A DNA stretch of 6,351 bases from Bacteroidota bacterium (GTDB lineage: Bacteria; Bacteroidota; Bacteroidia; Cytophagales; Cyclobacteriaceae), in assembly GCA_024643595.1 (NCBI GenBank), contig JAHEMS010000214.1, positions 1 to 6,351 of the forward strand, written 5' to 3'. This document shows positions 1 through 6,351 of the stretch, one piece after another (positions within the stretch are counted from its first letter, which is position 1; each line of letters opens with the position of its first letter). Below the pieces are notes generated by a model that searched no databases, was not told the origin of the DNA, and saw only the letters and a list, made by a program, of their open reading frames with translations. The position numbers and the translations under genes were made by a program.

Positions 1-958
1 ATTTACCACCGGAATAAGCACCTGCTTTATCTTTGGTATAATACAACGGAATGCGTGGATCATCCTGTGCGGGAGCCTGCATCATATCCATCATGGTATT
101 TGAAGCTACATAATCTTCACGACCGCTCTGCACCAACCAAACCCAAACCGGATTGGTATTAGGTGTAACAGGCAAATATTGCAATGCTGCATTCTCATCG
201 GTTGATTGGATAAGGTTGGCAGCATTAATGCTTGCTACCAGGGCAGCAGCCTTGGTAGGATCACTGTCTGCTATGGTCAGGGCCATTCTCAGCTTCAACG
301 AAGTGGCAAATTTTTTCCATCCATTAATATCATCATGATAGATAATATCAGCATCACCAAAGCCTATTGATCCGCCATTCGGAGCGTTCGGGTTAAGCTT
401 CGCGATAGCCGCGTCCAATCGCACGAAAAGATCATCGTAAATGTCTTTACCTTTATCATACGCTGGAGTAGTGTTGTCCGGATCCAACGCTTCACTTTTA
501 AGACTGGCGTTTGCAGCGCCTGAATAAGGCACATCTCCAAAAGTAGTCACCAACAGTGAGTAAGTGTATACTTCCATAATCTCAATCATGGCTAACTTAT
601 TATTGTCAACACCAGGGTATAGAGAAGGATTTTTAAGAAGAATAGCTTTCGCCTCTTTATAATCCACCAATACATCTCTGTAAAGAGAGACCCAAAATCC
701 ATTTCCAGGATCTGTAAGTGTATAGTTACTGGTTGTAAAATAGGTAGTCTCTGCAAATTGTTGAGACCAGATCTTAAAGTTAAAACCATCCAGCATCTGA
801 TTAGTAAGATTTCTGGTTGCATTACTGAAAAATGGCCCCGCTGGAACAGTACCTGACTGATAGGCCTTCGGATTCACATTAAGACTCGTTAGATCATCTA
901 CACACGAGGTTGCTATCAGAAGCAACACCGCATAAAAAGGTTTTATTAATTTTCTCAT
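1..958 (-). CDS. SusD/RagB-family nutrient-binding outer-membrane lipoprotein, 3' end cut by window edge
   Basis: This is the N-terminal 319 residues of a SusD-like surface lipoprotein, the lid and ligand-binding partner of the SusC barrel encoded just upstream. The frame is open to base 1, so perhaps the last third is missing (family members are usually around 480-530 residues). The start is ATG at 958-956. It is followed by a lipoprotein signal peptide: basic MRK, a hydrophobic stretch at about residues 8-16, then ATS-C with the lipidated Cys at 19. The next residues, VDD, resemble the acidic surface-export signals of Bacteroidota lipoproteins. Family hallmarks are GDVPYSGA (141-148), the segment PAYDKGKDIYDDL (165-177), WKKFATSLKLRMAL (214-227) and DDPRIPLYY (299-307). 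These fit the SusD-like_2 (PF12771-type) branch better than classical SusD, though I judged this by eye. The ligand is unknown. The start lies 12 bases after the SusC stop, with no Shine-Dalgarno sequence in the AT-rich gap, so cotranscription and perhaps translational coupling are expected. Confidence 0.95.
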   Translation of the reverse strand, partial: MRKLIKPFYAVLLLIATSCVDDLTSLNVNPKAYQSGTVPAGPFFSNATRNLTNQMLDGFNFKIWSQQFAETTYFTTSNYTLTDPGNGFWVSLYRDVLVDYKEAKAILLKNPSLYPGVDNNKLAMIEIMEVYTYSLLVTTFGDVPYSGAANASLKSEALDPDNTTPAYDKGKDIYDDLFVRLDAAIAKLNPNAPNGGSIGFGDADIIYHDDINGWKKFATSLKLRMALTIADSDPTKAAALVASINAANLIQSTDENAALQYLPVTPNTNPVWVWLVQSGREDYVASNTMMDMMQAPAQDDPRIPLYYTKDKAGAYSGGK

Positions 959-970
959 CGTTAATTAAAT

Positions 971-3900
971 TTAAAAGGTAGCCTTAATATTAAAACCAAT
1001 GTTTCTAACATTAGGCAAACTGCCCACCTGGTACCCTTGAATGTTTCCTGCTCCGAGGTTATCTTCAGGATCTGCATAAGGAATATTCTTGTGAATAATC
1101 CACAAATTGCGACCTACCGCTGAAAATGTTAACCCTTGCACTGGACCTAGTTTTGCCATTAAAGCTGCAGGTAATGAATATGAAAGAACGACCTCTCTGA
1201 GTTTAACATAACTCGCATCGTAAACATACGCACGGTTAGGATTTACGGTACCACCATTCATCGGATAAGCATCCATCGCTAAACGTACAGTATTTACTGA
1301 TCCATCTGCTCGCACACCTTCTTTCAATATACCTCCGCCATCGGCTTTTGGAAGTCTCAGGTTGTTACCAAGTTCATTAAGGCCAACGGTTTCTGCATAA
1401 AGACCTGTAGCCAAGCCATAATACATATCAGCAGAGTAAACACTACCGCCATTTTTCATATCAATAAGGAATCCTAATGACAGGCTCTTATAGCTTAATG
1501 TATTTTGAATACCACCAGTCCAGTTAGGATTGATATTTCCGATCGGGTTTGTCACCGTAGTCGTTCTCTGGTATCTTCCATTGGATAATACCGTACGCTG
1601 TCCGTTGGTATACACGTAATCCGTTCCAAAGATGGTTCCAAAAGGCATTCCCAGCGGAGCGTTGGATGATCCACCACCTGCACGGAACGTATTCAACTGA
1701 AGGTTAGTAACGTCACCATAAAGTTCAGTTACTTCATTGTGGATCTTAGTCCAGTTTACATTGATATCCCACTTGAAGGCACCTGCTTTTACCGGAGTAG
1801 CTCCCAGTGTTAATTCCCAACCTTTGTTTTCAATGGTTCCGGCATTAACATACTTGGATGAATATCCAGTTGCTGTTGAAACCGTTACAGGAAGAATCTG
1901 GTCAACACTCTTGGAATTAAAGTAATTCACATCAAAATGCAGGCGTCCGTCAAAAAAGGTAAACTCAGCACCAACTTCAAAACTCTTGGTTCTTTCAGGC
2001 AAGAGTGAATTATTGTTTTTTGTTGAAGGCAATGAGAACAACGGAGCAGAACCAAATGCAGTAGGTTTAACATACTGATCAGCCAATGCATTAAATGGTG
2101 CAGAGTTACCCACTTCCGCATAATTCACGCGGAATTTACCGAAGGTAAGTACAGGGTTGGCAGGCAACAATTCGGTAAAGACAAAGCTGGTTGATCCGGA
2201 GAAGTAATTGTAAGCATTATTTCCTTTTGGCAACGTAGAAGAGGCATCTCTTCTGAATGAACCATTTAAGAAAATGAGATCCTTATAACCTACACCAGCA
2301 TCAGCAAATAAACCATTTACCTGAATATCAGAAAATAATTCTGTTGGAGCCTCGATCTGGTTTACTGAATTCGATAGCGCATAAATACCTGGCACGGTTA
2401 ATCCTCCATTGGTTACAGCCGAAATTCCAGCCACTGTTGTTCTACGTACGTTTGAACCAAGAGACATATTGAATGAAATATCCTCAGATAAATCCTTCTT
2501 GGCCGTAATCAGAAAATCATAGTTGTATTCCTGATAAGTCTGATTTCTTCTGGTGTAATCCCCAGGAGGGTAGTTAACACTTCCTACAGCGGTGCGCTCT
2601 TCCTGCAACTGACTGTAAGAATCCAGGGAAATCCTTCCCATCGCTGTTAACCAGTCCGTAATTTTGTAATCCAATTTTAAGTATCCAAGATACCGATTAC
2701 GACTATCTTCTGAGTAATTCTTAAAGGCAGCATAAAATGGGTTGTCCCAATAAATTGTTCCTAAACGAGCAGGAAATCCACCACCCCAGTTCCAGGTAAT
2801 ATTTTCTCCTGTCCTGTCAAAGGCAGCTCTTTGCTCATTGATGTCCACGTTCATTTGCCACCACTCGCGGAAGCTGGAAATATTGTTGTTTCCACCATAT
2901 CCGGTTGCATATCTACCTATACCATGCTGTTGCGTGAAATTAATAGAAGCAGTAGCGGTAAGTTTTTTTGTTACATCATAGGATGCATTAAAGTTGACAT
3001 AGTTCTTATCCAATCCTGAATTGGGCTGAACCCCTTTCTCGTTGGTACGGGTATAACCTAACTTGAAAGATCCCTTATCACTTCCACCATCAATAACAAC
3101 ACTATTATTGTAGGTTAATCCGGTTTGGAAATAATCTACAGGAGTGCTAGGAGAGGCAAGCCATGGGGTCTTTTTTTCATAATTAGGGCTGGTAGGATCG
3201 CCAAAAGAATCCCACTGGTAAACCATAATACTTGGATCAAATGCAGCTCCTACGGAGGCATCTTCATAAGTTGGCGTAATGTTGTCAAGTGTACCATCTC
3301 CATCAACGTCAGTTTGATCAAAATAACCATCTTCAGTTGGTCCATAGTACTTACCATAACCAGCTCCATACTGCTTCTGGTAGGTAGGGAAAGTAGATTT
3401 ATCAACCGTTCCAACGGTTAATCCAGTATTAATGGTTACTCCTACTCCTCTTTTACGACCTTTTTTGGTAGTAATATAAACTACTCCATTAGAGGCACGA
3501 GAACCATACAATGCCGTTGCAGCAGGACCTTTAAGAATCGTGGTCGATGCAATGTCATCCGGATTGATATCCGCACCAACGTTTCCATAATCGTAACCAG
3601 CAGTTCCACGGCCAGTTGCAGGATCATTATAGGTTCCGTTATCTACGGGTACACCATCAACAACAAATAGCGCCTGGTTATTTCCAGTAAGTGATTTGTA
3701 ACCACGTATAATTACGTTGGTAGAACCACCCATACTATTGTTTTTGGAGATCTGCACGCCTGAAACTTTCCCTGAAAGGGAGTTCATCAGGTTGTTATCC
3801 CGGTTGTTACTGAAAGACTCGCCAGTAACAGTCTGGGCAGCATAGGAAAGCTCATTCTTAGTCTTCACAATACCTTGAGCGGTTACCACCACTTCAGATA

Positions 3901-4201
3901 AACTTTTCACATCAAGACCAAGTGATACATCAAGCACGGCACGATTACCAATTTCAATTTCAGATGTGGTAAGGCCAATGAATGAATAAACTAAAATGCC
4001 ACCTGTATTAGGGACACTCAATTTGTAGCTACCATCAGAATCGGTAACCGTTCCAGTTGACGTGCCTTTTAGCAACACGTTAACACCAGGTAAAGCACTA
4101 CCATCGTCTGATGATGTTACCTTACCTGTTACAATCCGATCTTGTGCCCACACAGAGCCCAGCACAAAAACGAATGAACATAGAAGTAAAAACTTCCTCA
4201 T
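971..4201 (-). CDS. SusC/RagA-family TonB-linked outer-membrane transporter, complete
   Basis: This 1076-residue protein is a TonB-dependent outer-membrane barrel that imports a ligand captured with its SusD partner. A signal peptide occupies residues 1-19 (MRK, a hydrophobic core, then VWA before Gln20). Next come a CarboxypepD_reg-like beta-sandwich at about 22-98, a TonB-box-like segment SEVVVTA (102-108), and a plug domain at about 115-250. The plug includes FVVDGVPVD (179-187) and the SusC/RagA signature LYGSRASNGVVYITTKKG (231-248). The remainder is beta barrel, with late family motifs such as DASYVKLREVVLSYSLP (995-1011) and NPNWTGGIQN (891-900). It ends in NIGFNIKATF with a terminal Phe, as expected for barrel insertion. 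There is no STN domain before the beta-sandwich, so direct FecR/ECF-sigma signalling through this protein is unlikely. A DxDxDGxxD loop lies at residues 298-306. The ATG at 4201 is supported because it begins the signal peptide. Length is normal for the family; the transported ligand cannot be told from sequence. Confidence 0.97.
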   Translation of the reverse strand: MRKFLLLCSFVFVLGSVWAQDRIVTGKVTSSDDGSALPGVNVLLKGTSTGTVTDSDGSYKLSVPNTGGILVYSFIGLTTSEIEIGNRAVLDVSLGLDVKSLSEVVVTAQGIVKTKNELSYAAQTVTGESFSNNRDNNLMNSLSGKVSGVQISKNNSMGGSTNVIIRGYKSLTGNNQALFVVDGVPVDNGTYNDPATGRGTAGYDYGNVGADINPDDIASTTILKGPAATALYGSRASNGVVYITTKKGRKRGVGVTINTGLTVGTVDKSTFPTYQKQYGAGYGKYYGPTEDGYFDQTDVDGDGTLDNITPTYEDASVGAAFDPSIMVYQWDSFGDPTSPNYEKKTPWLASPSTPVDYFQTGLTYNNSVVIDGGSDKGSFKLGYTRTNEKGVQPNSGLDKNYVNFNASYDVTKKLTATASINFTQQHGIGRYATGYGGNNNISSFREWWQMNVDINEQRAAFDRTGENITWNWGGGFPARLGTIYWDNPFYAAFKNYSEDSRNRYLGYLKLDYKITDWLTAMGRISLDSYSQLQEERTAVGSVNYPPGDYTRRNQTYQEYNYDFLITAKKDLSEDISFNMSLGSNVRRTTVAGISAVTNGGLTVPGIYALSNSVNQIEAPTELFSDIQVNGLFADAGVGYKDLIFLNGSFRRDASSTLPKGNNAYNYFSGSTSFVFTELLPANPVLTFGKFRVNYAEVGNSAPFNALADQYVKPTAFGSAPLFSLPSTKNNNSLLPERTKSFEVGAEFTFFDGRLHFDVNYFNSKSVDQILPVTVSTATGYSSKYVNAGTIENKGWELTLGATPVKAGAFKWDINVNWTKIHNEVTELYGDVTNLQLNTFRAGGGSSNAPLGMPFGTIFGTDYVYTNGQRTVLSNGRYQRTTTVTNPIGNINPNWTGGIQNTLSYKSLSLGFLIDMKNGGSVYSADMYYGLATGLYAETVGLNELGNNLRLPKADGGGILKEGVRADGSVNTVRLAMDAYPMNGGTVNPNRAYVYDASYVKLREVVLSYSLPAALMAKLGPVQGLTFSAVGRNLWIIHKNIPYADPEDNLGAGNIQGYQVGSLPNVRNIGFNIKATF

Positions 4202-4202
4202 A

Positions 4203-4218
4203 GTTTAGGGGTTTAGGT
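4203..4218. repeat. 8-nt tandem duplication adjoining the SusC start codon
   Basis: The plus strand reads GTTTAGGG then GTTTAGGT, two adjacent 8-base units differing only in the last base. It sits one base from the SusC ATG, so it forms the ribosome-loading part of the leader (minus strand ACCTAAACCCCTAAAC). There is no Shine-Dalgarno sequence here, as is common in Bacteroidota. It may be a simple slippage product. Confidence 0.5.
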
Positions 4219-4223
4219 TTAAC

Positions 4224-4247
4224 TTATTTTTAGAACGACAAAAATAA
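4224..4247. repeat. Perfect 8-bp inverted repeat overlapping the candidate promoter
   Basis: TTATTTTT at 4224-4231 and its exact reverse complement AAAAATAA at 4240-4247 flank the 8-base spacer agaacgac. The right arm covers nearly all of the candidate -7 box, the geometry of an operator for a dimeric regulator. Both arms are entirely A/T, so chance symmetry in AT-rich DNA is a real alternative. The arms are too weakly paired to argue for a terminator. Confidence 0.35.
4239..4246 (-). promoter_or_regulatory. Candidate Bacteroidota -7 promoter box for the SusC-SusD unit
   Basis: On the minus strand these bases read TATTTTTG, an exact match to the Bacteroidota primary-sigma -7 consensus TAnnTTTG. 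Transcription would start near 4232-4235, giving a leader of about 30-35 bases before the SusC ATG. Against it, no TTG or TTTG -33 element lies 17-23 bases upstream, and an AT-rich spacer can give such a match by chance. This is a plausible but unproven promoter. Confidence 0.3.
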
Positions 4248-4250
4248 AAA

Positions 4251-4266
4251 ACATAATCACATAATT
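4251..4266. repeat. 8-nt tandem duplication just upstream of the candidate -7 box
   Basis: The plus strand reads ACATAATC then ACATAATT, two adjacent 8-base units differing only in the last base. It starts five bases upstream (in transcription terms) of the candidate -7 box, in the region between -7 and -33. It could be a regulator half-site pair or chance in AT-rich sequence. Confidence 0.4.
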
Positions 4267-4429
4267 ACGTTTTTTGATATGGGATTTTCTTAGGAATCAA
4301 CTAATTATAAAAATGGTATTTATTTTACCGATAGAGGTATATTTTGATGCACAATCCCTGTAAAACAATACGATTTATGATTATTGGCTTCAAAAAAGAA
4401 ACAACATTTCAAATTATACAAAATATGAT

Positions 4430-6351
4430 TTATCTGATGATCAACTTTAAAGTGCTGCAGTTTTGACCGGAAGTCTTTCTTAGCAGGTAAATCCCAGGAA
4501 TTAAGCCATGTGTGGAAAAATCTTTTATTCCATTGCTTTCAACCGATTGCAAAATCATTCTGCCAGTTAAGTCAAATAATTCGATGTGATATGCACCTTC
4601 TGAATTTGGCACTTTTACAGTAAGTGTCTTGCCTGCTTCAACAGGATTTGGGAATATCTCCATTGTAGATACCTCAATTGACTCGGTAATTCCAGTTATT
4701 GTTCCGGAATAATACATCTCTGCTATGTGAAAGGCGTTAATTCCGACCTTCTGACCTATTATTCTTCCTGGAATATCATCCTGGGGAGGATGTATTCCGC
4801 CCCAAATCCGAGATAGACTACATTGGTCTGAAGCATCACGGTAAGTGGCCCACTGCAGTGTTACATCGACACCAGGTCCATCTTCAAATACCAGAAATTC
4901 ATTTTTAGGAGCATAAAATTCTCCCAATCCACCGGGAAAATATTCATCGCCTGTAAGTAGCGTCATAACCTCTGCAGCAGCCCGCGAATAGGTTGAGTGC
5001 CCTGAAACATATCCAGCAAATGGCGGAGTAACAAAGGTAGGTCTTTGATATGGCCACCAATTTTCTGCCAGGATCCATCCTATTCCCGCAACATCTATGG
5101 AAGGATCATTGATAAAGTCTGGGCCACGCCAGGTATATAGTTTAATCTTCCCAAGATGCTCTCCATTCATTCCCGCCAGCGGATCGCCTGCTGCCACGAG
5201 CTCAACGAAACCCGGTGACAACGGAATGCCCTGCGGAGAAAAATTCGACAGATTGCTATCGGAAGATTGACCTTTGCTGGCCATATAGCGAATTGCCGAA
5301 ACTGGCCTGATATAATCATACCAACCTTTTATACCCCAAGACGCAATGGCAGCATCATGCATGGCCCCACCAAGTGTAAAATAAGCCTTAATATCCCATT
5401 CCAGGTCATTCAACACAGGACCCTCTCCATTAAATTTTTTTTCAAGTCCAGGGTAATCGCTAACATAATTTAAGATAGTAAACCAATGTCCGGGTGGAGT
5501 TTCTGAGTTAGGTCCATCAGCCCAAAATTCTGCCAATACCCTGGTATAATCACCGCGTGGAACCATTTGAGGCTGATAAGGTTGTCCAGTTTTTGGATTA
5601 ATACTATGTCCTTTGCCGGTATCTCCACCCATGGTTTCATTATAAAAATTCTTAAAGGCATCCCATGTGGTTGGCAGTTCTGTTACGTTGCCAATGGAGG
5701 CGGGAGAAATATCCCACAAAACACCATCGCTGTGATCGAGATGCGAACCCCATTTCGAAACAAGAGTAAATCCCCATTGATAAAACTGGGCCGTTCCGCC
5801 ACCGTCTGCCTGAAGAAATGGTGGATTACCCGGATCATAATACACCGCATATTGATGCCCCTCCCGCTCAAATATTTTCTTATCCGAAGTGCTCAACGCA
5901 AACGGATACACATTACCCCACTCAGGCCCAATAAAACTGGTAGAACCACCAGGTACTACATTTCCCGACTGATCAATAAATGTTTCCAGGAGTAATGGTT
6001 GCCATCGGTTGGCATTTATGATAAAGGGATTTCCACTATCCTTTATGACGAGCGGTGGATTTACAGGCTCGTAAAACTGATTCTGATAATTTTGCTGCTC
6101 ATTCGATCCATCACTTAACCCCAAATCAATTATTGATTTAGCAATGTAATTACCTAAACTGGCTGGCGATCCATCTTTGTAATCGGCAGCGGTGTAGTCA
6201 GGATTATATCCAAGCTCATTCATGAGCGCCACAGCTGAGGCTAAAATAAATGTTGAACCCGGTGAGTTAGCAAACCGATGGATAATTACCTGATATGCCG
6301 CGTAGCTTATAGCTTCTTTTCTGGCCTCCTCAATGTCGGCTGGAGAAGGAA
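4430..6351 (-). CDS. Vanadium-dependent haloperoxidase-like (PAP2 superfamily) enzyme with T9SS type A sorting tail, 5' end cut by window edge
   Basis: The frame is open to the right edge, giving 639 residues from the first full codon at 6349. The start and any signal peptide lie outside. A GTG at 6232 is internal: the 39 codons before it (for example EAISYAAYQVIIHRF) read like family sequence. The vanadate/phosphate-binding motifs are complete: KGWYDYIRP (341-349; KxxxxxxRP), VSGHST (448-453) and SRIWGGIH (513-520; SRxxxxxH). FWADGPNSETPPGHW (275-289) is another family hallmark. Characterised relatives bind vanadate and use hydrogen peroxide to oxidise halides; others in the superfamily are phosphatases sharing the same pocket. 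Trp338 and Phe444 occupy the spacing of Trp350 and Phe397 of Curvularia chloroperoxidase. Residues 563-639 form a T9SS type A tail (EIFPNP, ELFDLTGRM, PGIYLL, ending KLIIR), so the protein should be secreted or surface-attached. Fold and export are confident; the halide, or whether it is a peroxidase at all, is not. Confidence 0.93.
   Translation of the reverse strand, partial: PSPADIEEARKEAISYAAYQVIIHRFANSPGSTFILASAVALMNELGYNPDYTAADYKDGSPASLGNYIAKSIIDLGLSDGSNEQQNYQNQFYEPVNPPLVIKDSGNPFIINANRWQPLLLETFIDQSGNVVPGGSTSFIGPEWGNVYPFALSTSDKKIFEREGHQYAVYYDPGNPPFLQADGGGTAQFYQWGFTLVSKWGSHLDHSDGVLWDISPASIGNVTELPTTWDAFKNFYNETMGGDTGKGHSINPKTGQPYQPQMVPRGDYTRVLAEFWADGPNSETPPGHWFTILNYVSDYPGLEKKFNGEGPVLNDLEWDIKAYFTLGGAMHDAAIASWGIKGWYDYIRPVSAIRYMASKGQSSDSNLSNFSPQGIPLSPGFVELVAAGDPLAGMNGEHLGKIKLYTWRGPDFINDPSIDVAGIGWILAENWWPYQRPTFVTPPFAGYVSGHSTYSRAAAEVMTLLTGDEYFPGGLGEFYAPKNEFLVFEDGPGVDVTLQWATYRDASDQCSLSRIWGGIHPPQDDIPGRIIGQKVGINAFHIAEMYYSGTITGITESIEVSTMEIFPNPVEAGKTLTVKVPNSEGAYHIELFDLTGRMILQSVESNGIKDFSTHGLIPGIYLLRKTSGQNCSTLKLIIR

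Larger units (their letters stand above)
4202..4429. other. AT-rich spacer between haloperoxidase-like gene and SusC gene
   Basis: This 228-bp non-coding stretch is clearly richer in A and T than its flanks. It carries the 3' untranslated region of the haloperoxidase-like gene and the likely promoter region of the SusC-SusD unit. Elements visible near the SusC start are a TAnnTTTG match, an inverted repeat and two short tandem duplications, each listed separately. I see no strong GC-rich hairpin followed by a T run after the haloperoxidase stop, so read-through into SusC-SusD is not excluded. No small open reading frame or RNA gene was recognised. Confidence 0.8.

Noticed and set aside
592..822. 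76-codon minus-strand open frame
   Set aside because: It overlaps the SusD-like gene in another frame. The SusD frame continues unbroken through the region with family motifs, so this is not a separate gene and does not mark a frameshift.
3125..3421. 98-codon plus-strand open frame
   Set aside because: It is antisense to the SusC coding region with no family features; a shadow of the real gene.
4315..4329. GGTA-loop-TACC hairpin followed on the minus strand by a short T run, as a terminator for the haloperoxidase-like gene
   Set aside because: The stem has only four base pairs with a seven-base loop and the T run is short; too weak to call an intrinsic terminator.
4410..4415. TATAAT on the minus strand just after the haloperoxidase stop, as an enterobacterial-type promoter
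   Set aside because: The best upstream TTGATC is at a poor spacing of about 20 bases, and Bacteroidota primary sigma factors do not use this consensus; expected by chance in AT-rich sequence.
5567..5995. 142-codon plus-strand open frame
   Set aside because: It lies entirely antisense within the strongly supported haloperoxidase-like gene and shows no recognisable domain, so it is a shadow frame.
6230..6232. GTG as the start of the haloperoxidase-like gene
   Set aside because: The frame stays open to the right edge and the 39 codons upstream encode family-like sequence, with no signal peptide following the GTG although the protein has a T9SS tail. The true start is outside the window.

Overview
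The window shows three protein genes, all on the minus strand. In transcription order they are a secreted vanadium-dependent haloperoxidase-like enzyme (5' end beyond the right edge), a complete SusC/RagA-family TonB-dependent outer-membrane transporter, and a SusD/RagB-family lipoprotein (3' end beyond the left edge). A SusC/SusD pair, a type IX secretion (T9SS) C-terminal sorting domain and a Bacteroidota-type -7 promoter match all point to Bacteroidota. The proteins look most like those of environmental Cytophagales or Flavobacteriia, but the order is an impression and was not tested.

Layout. Bases 6351-4430 encode 639 visible residues of the haloperoxidase-like enzyme, with the complete vanadate/phosphate-binding motif set and a T9SS type A tail. 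Bases 4429-4202 are an AT-rich 228-bp spacer. It holds a match to the TAnnTTTG box, an 8-bp inverted repeat that overlaps this box, and two short 8-nt tandem duplications. Bases 4201-971 encode the 1076-residue SusC-like transporter. After 12 bases, 958-1 encode the first 319 residues of the SusD-like lipoprotein. The SusC and SusD genes are almost certainly one transcription unit. The haloperoxidase gene has the same orientation but may be a separate unit.

How they may work together. SusC and SusD form an outer-membrane import complex: the surface lipoprotein caps a TonB-powered barrel. The haloperoxidase-like protein should be exported through the T9SS and end up on or outside the cell surface. 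A link between extracellular halide oxidation (or phosphate-ester cleavage) and uptake by the neighbouring transporter is possible but rests only on proximity. No carbohydrate-active enzyme, sigma/anti-sigma pair or other substrate clue lies in the window. No RNA genes, CRISPR arrays, insertion sequences or clear terminators were found.
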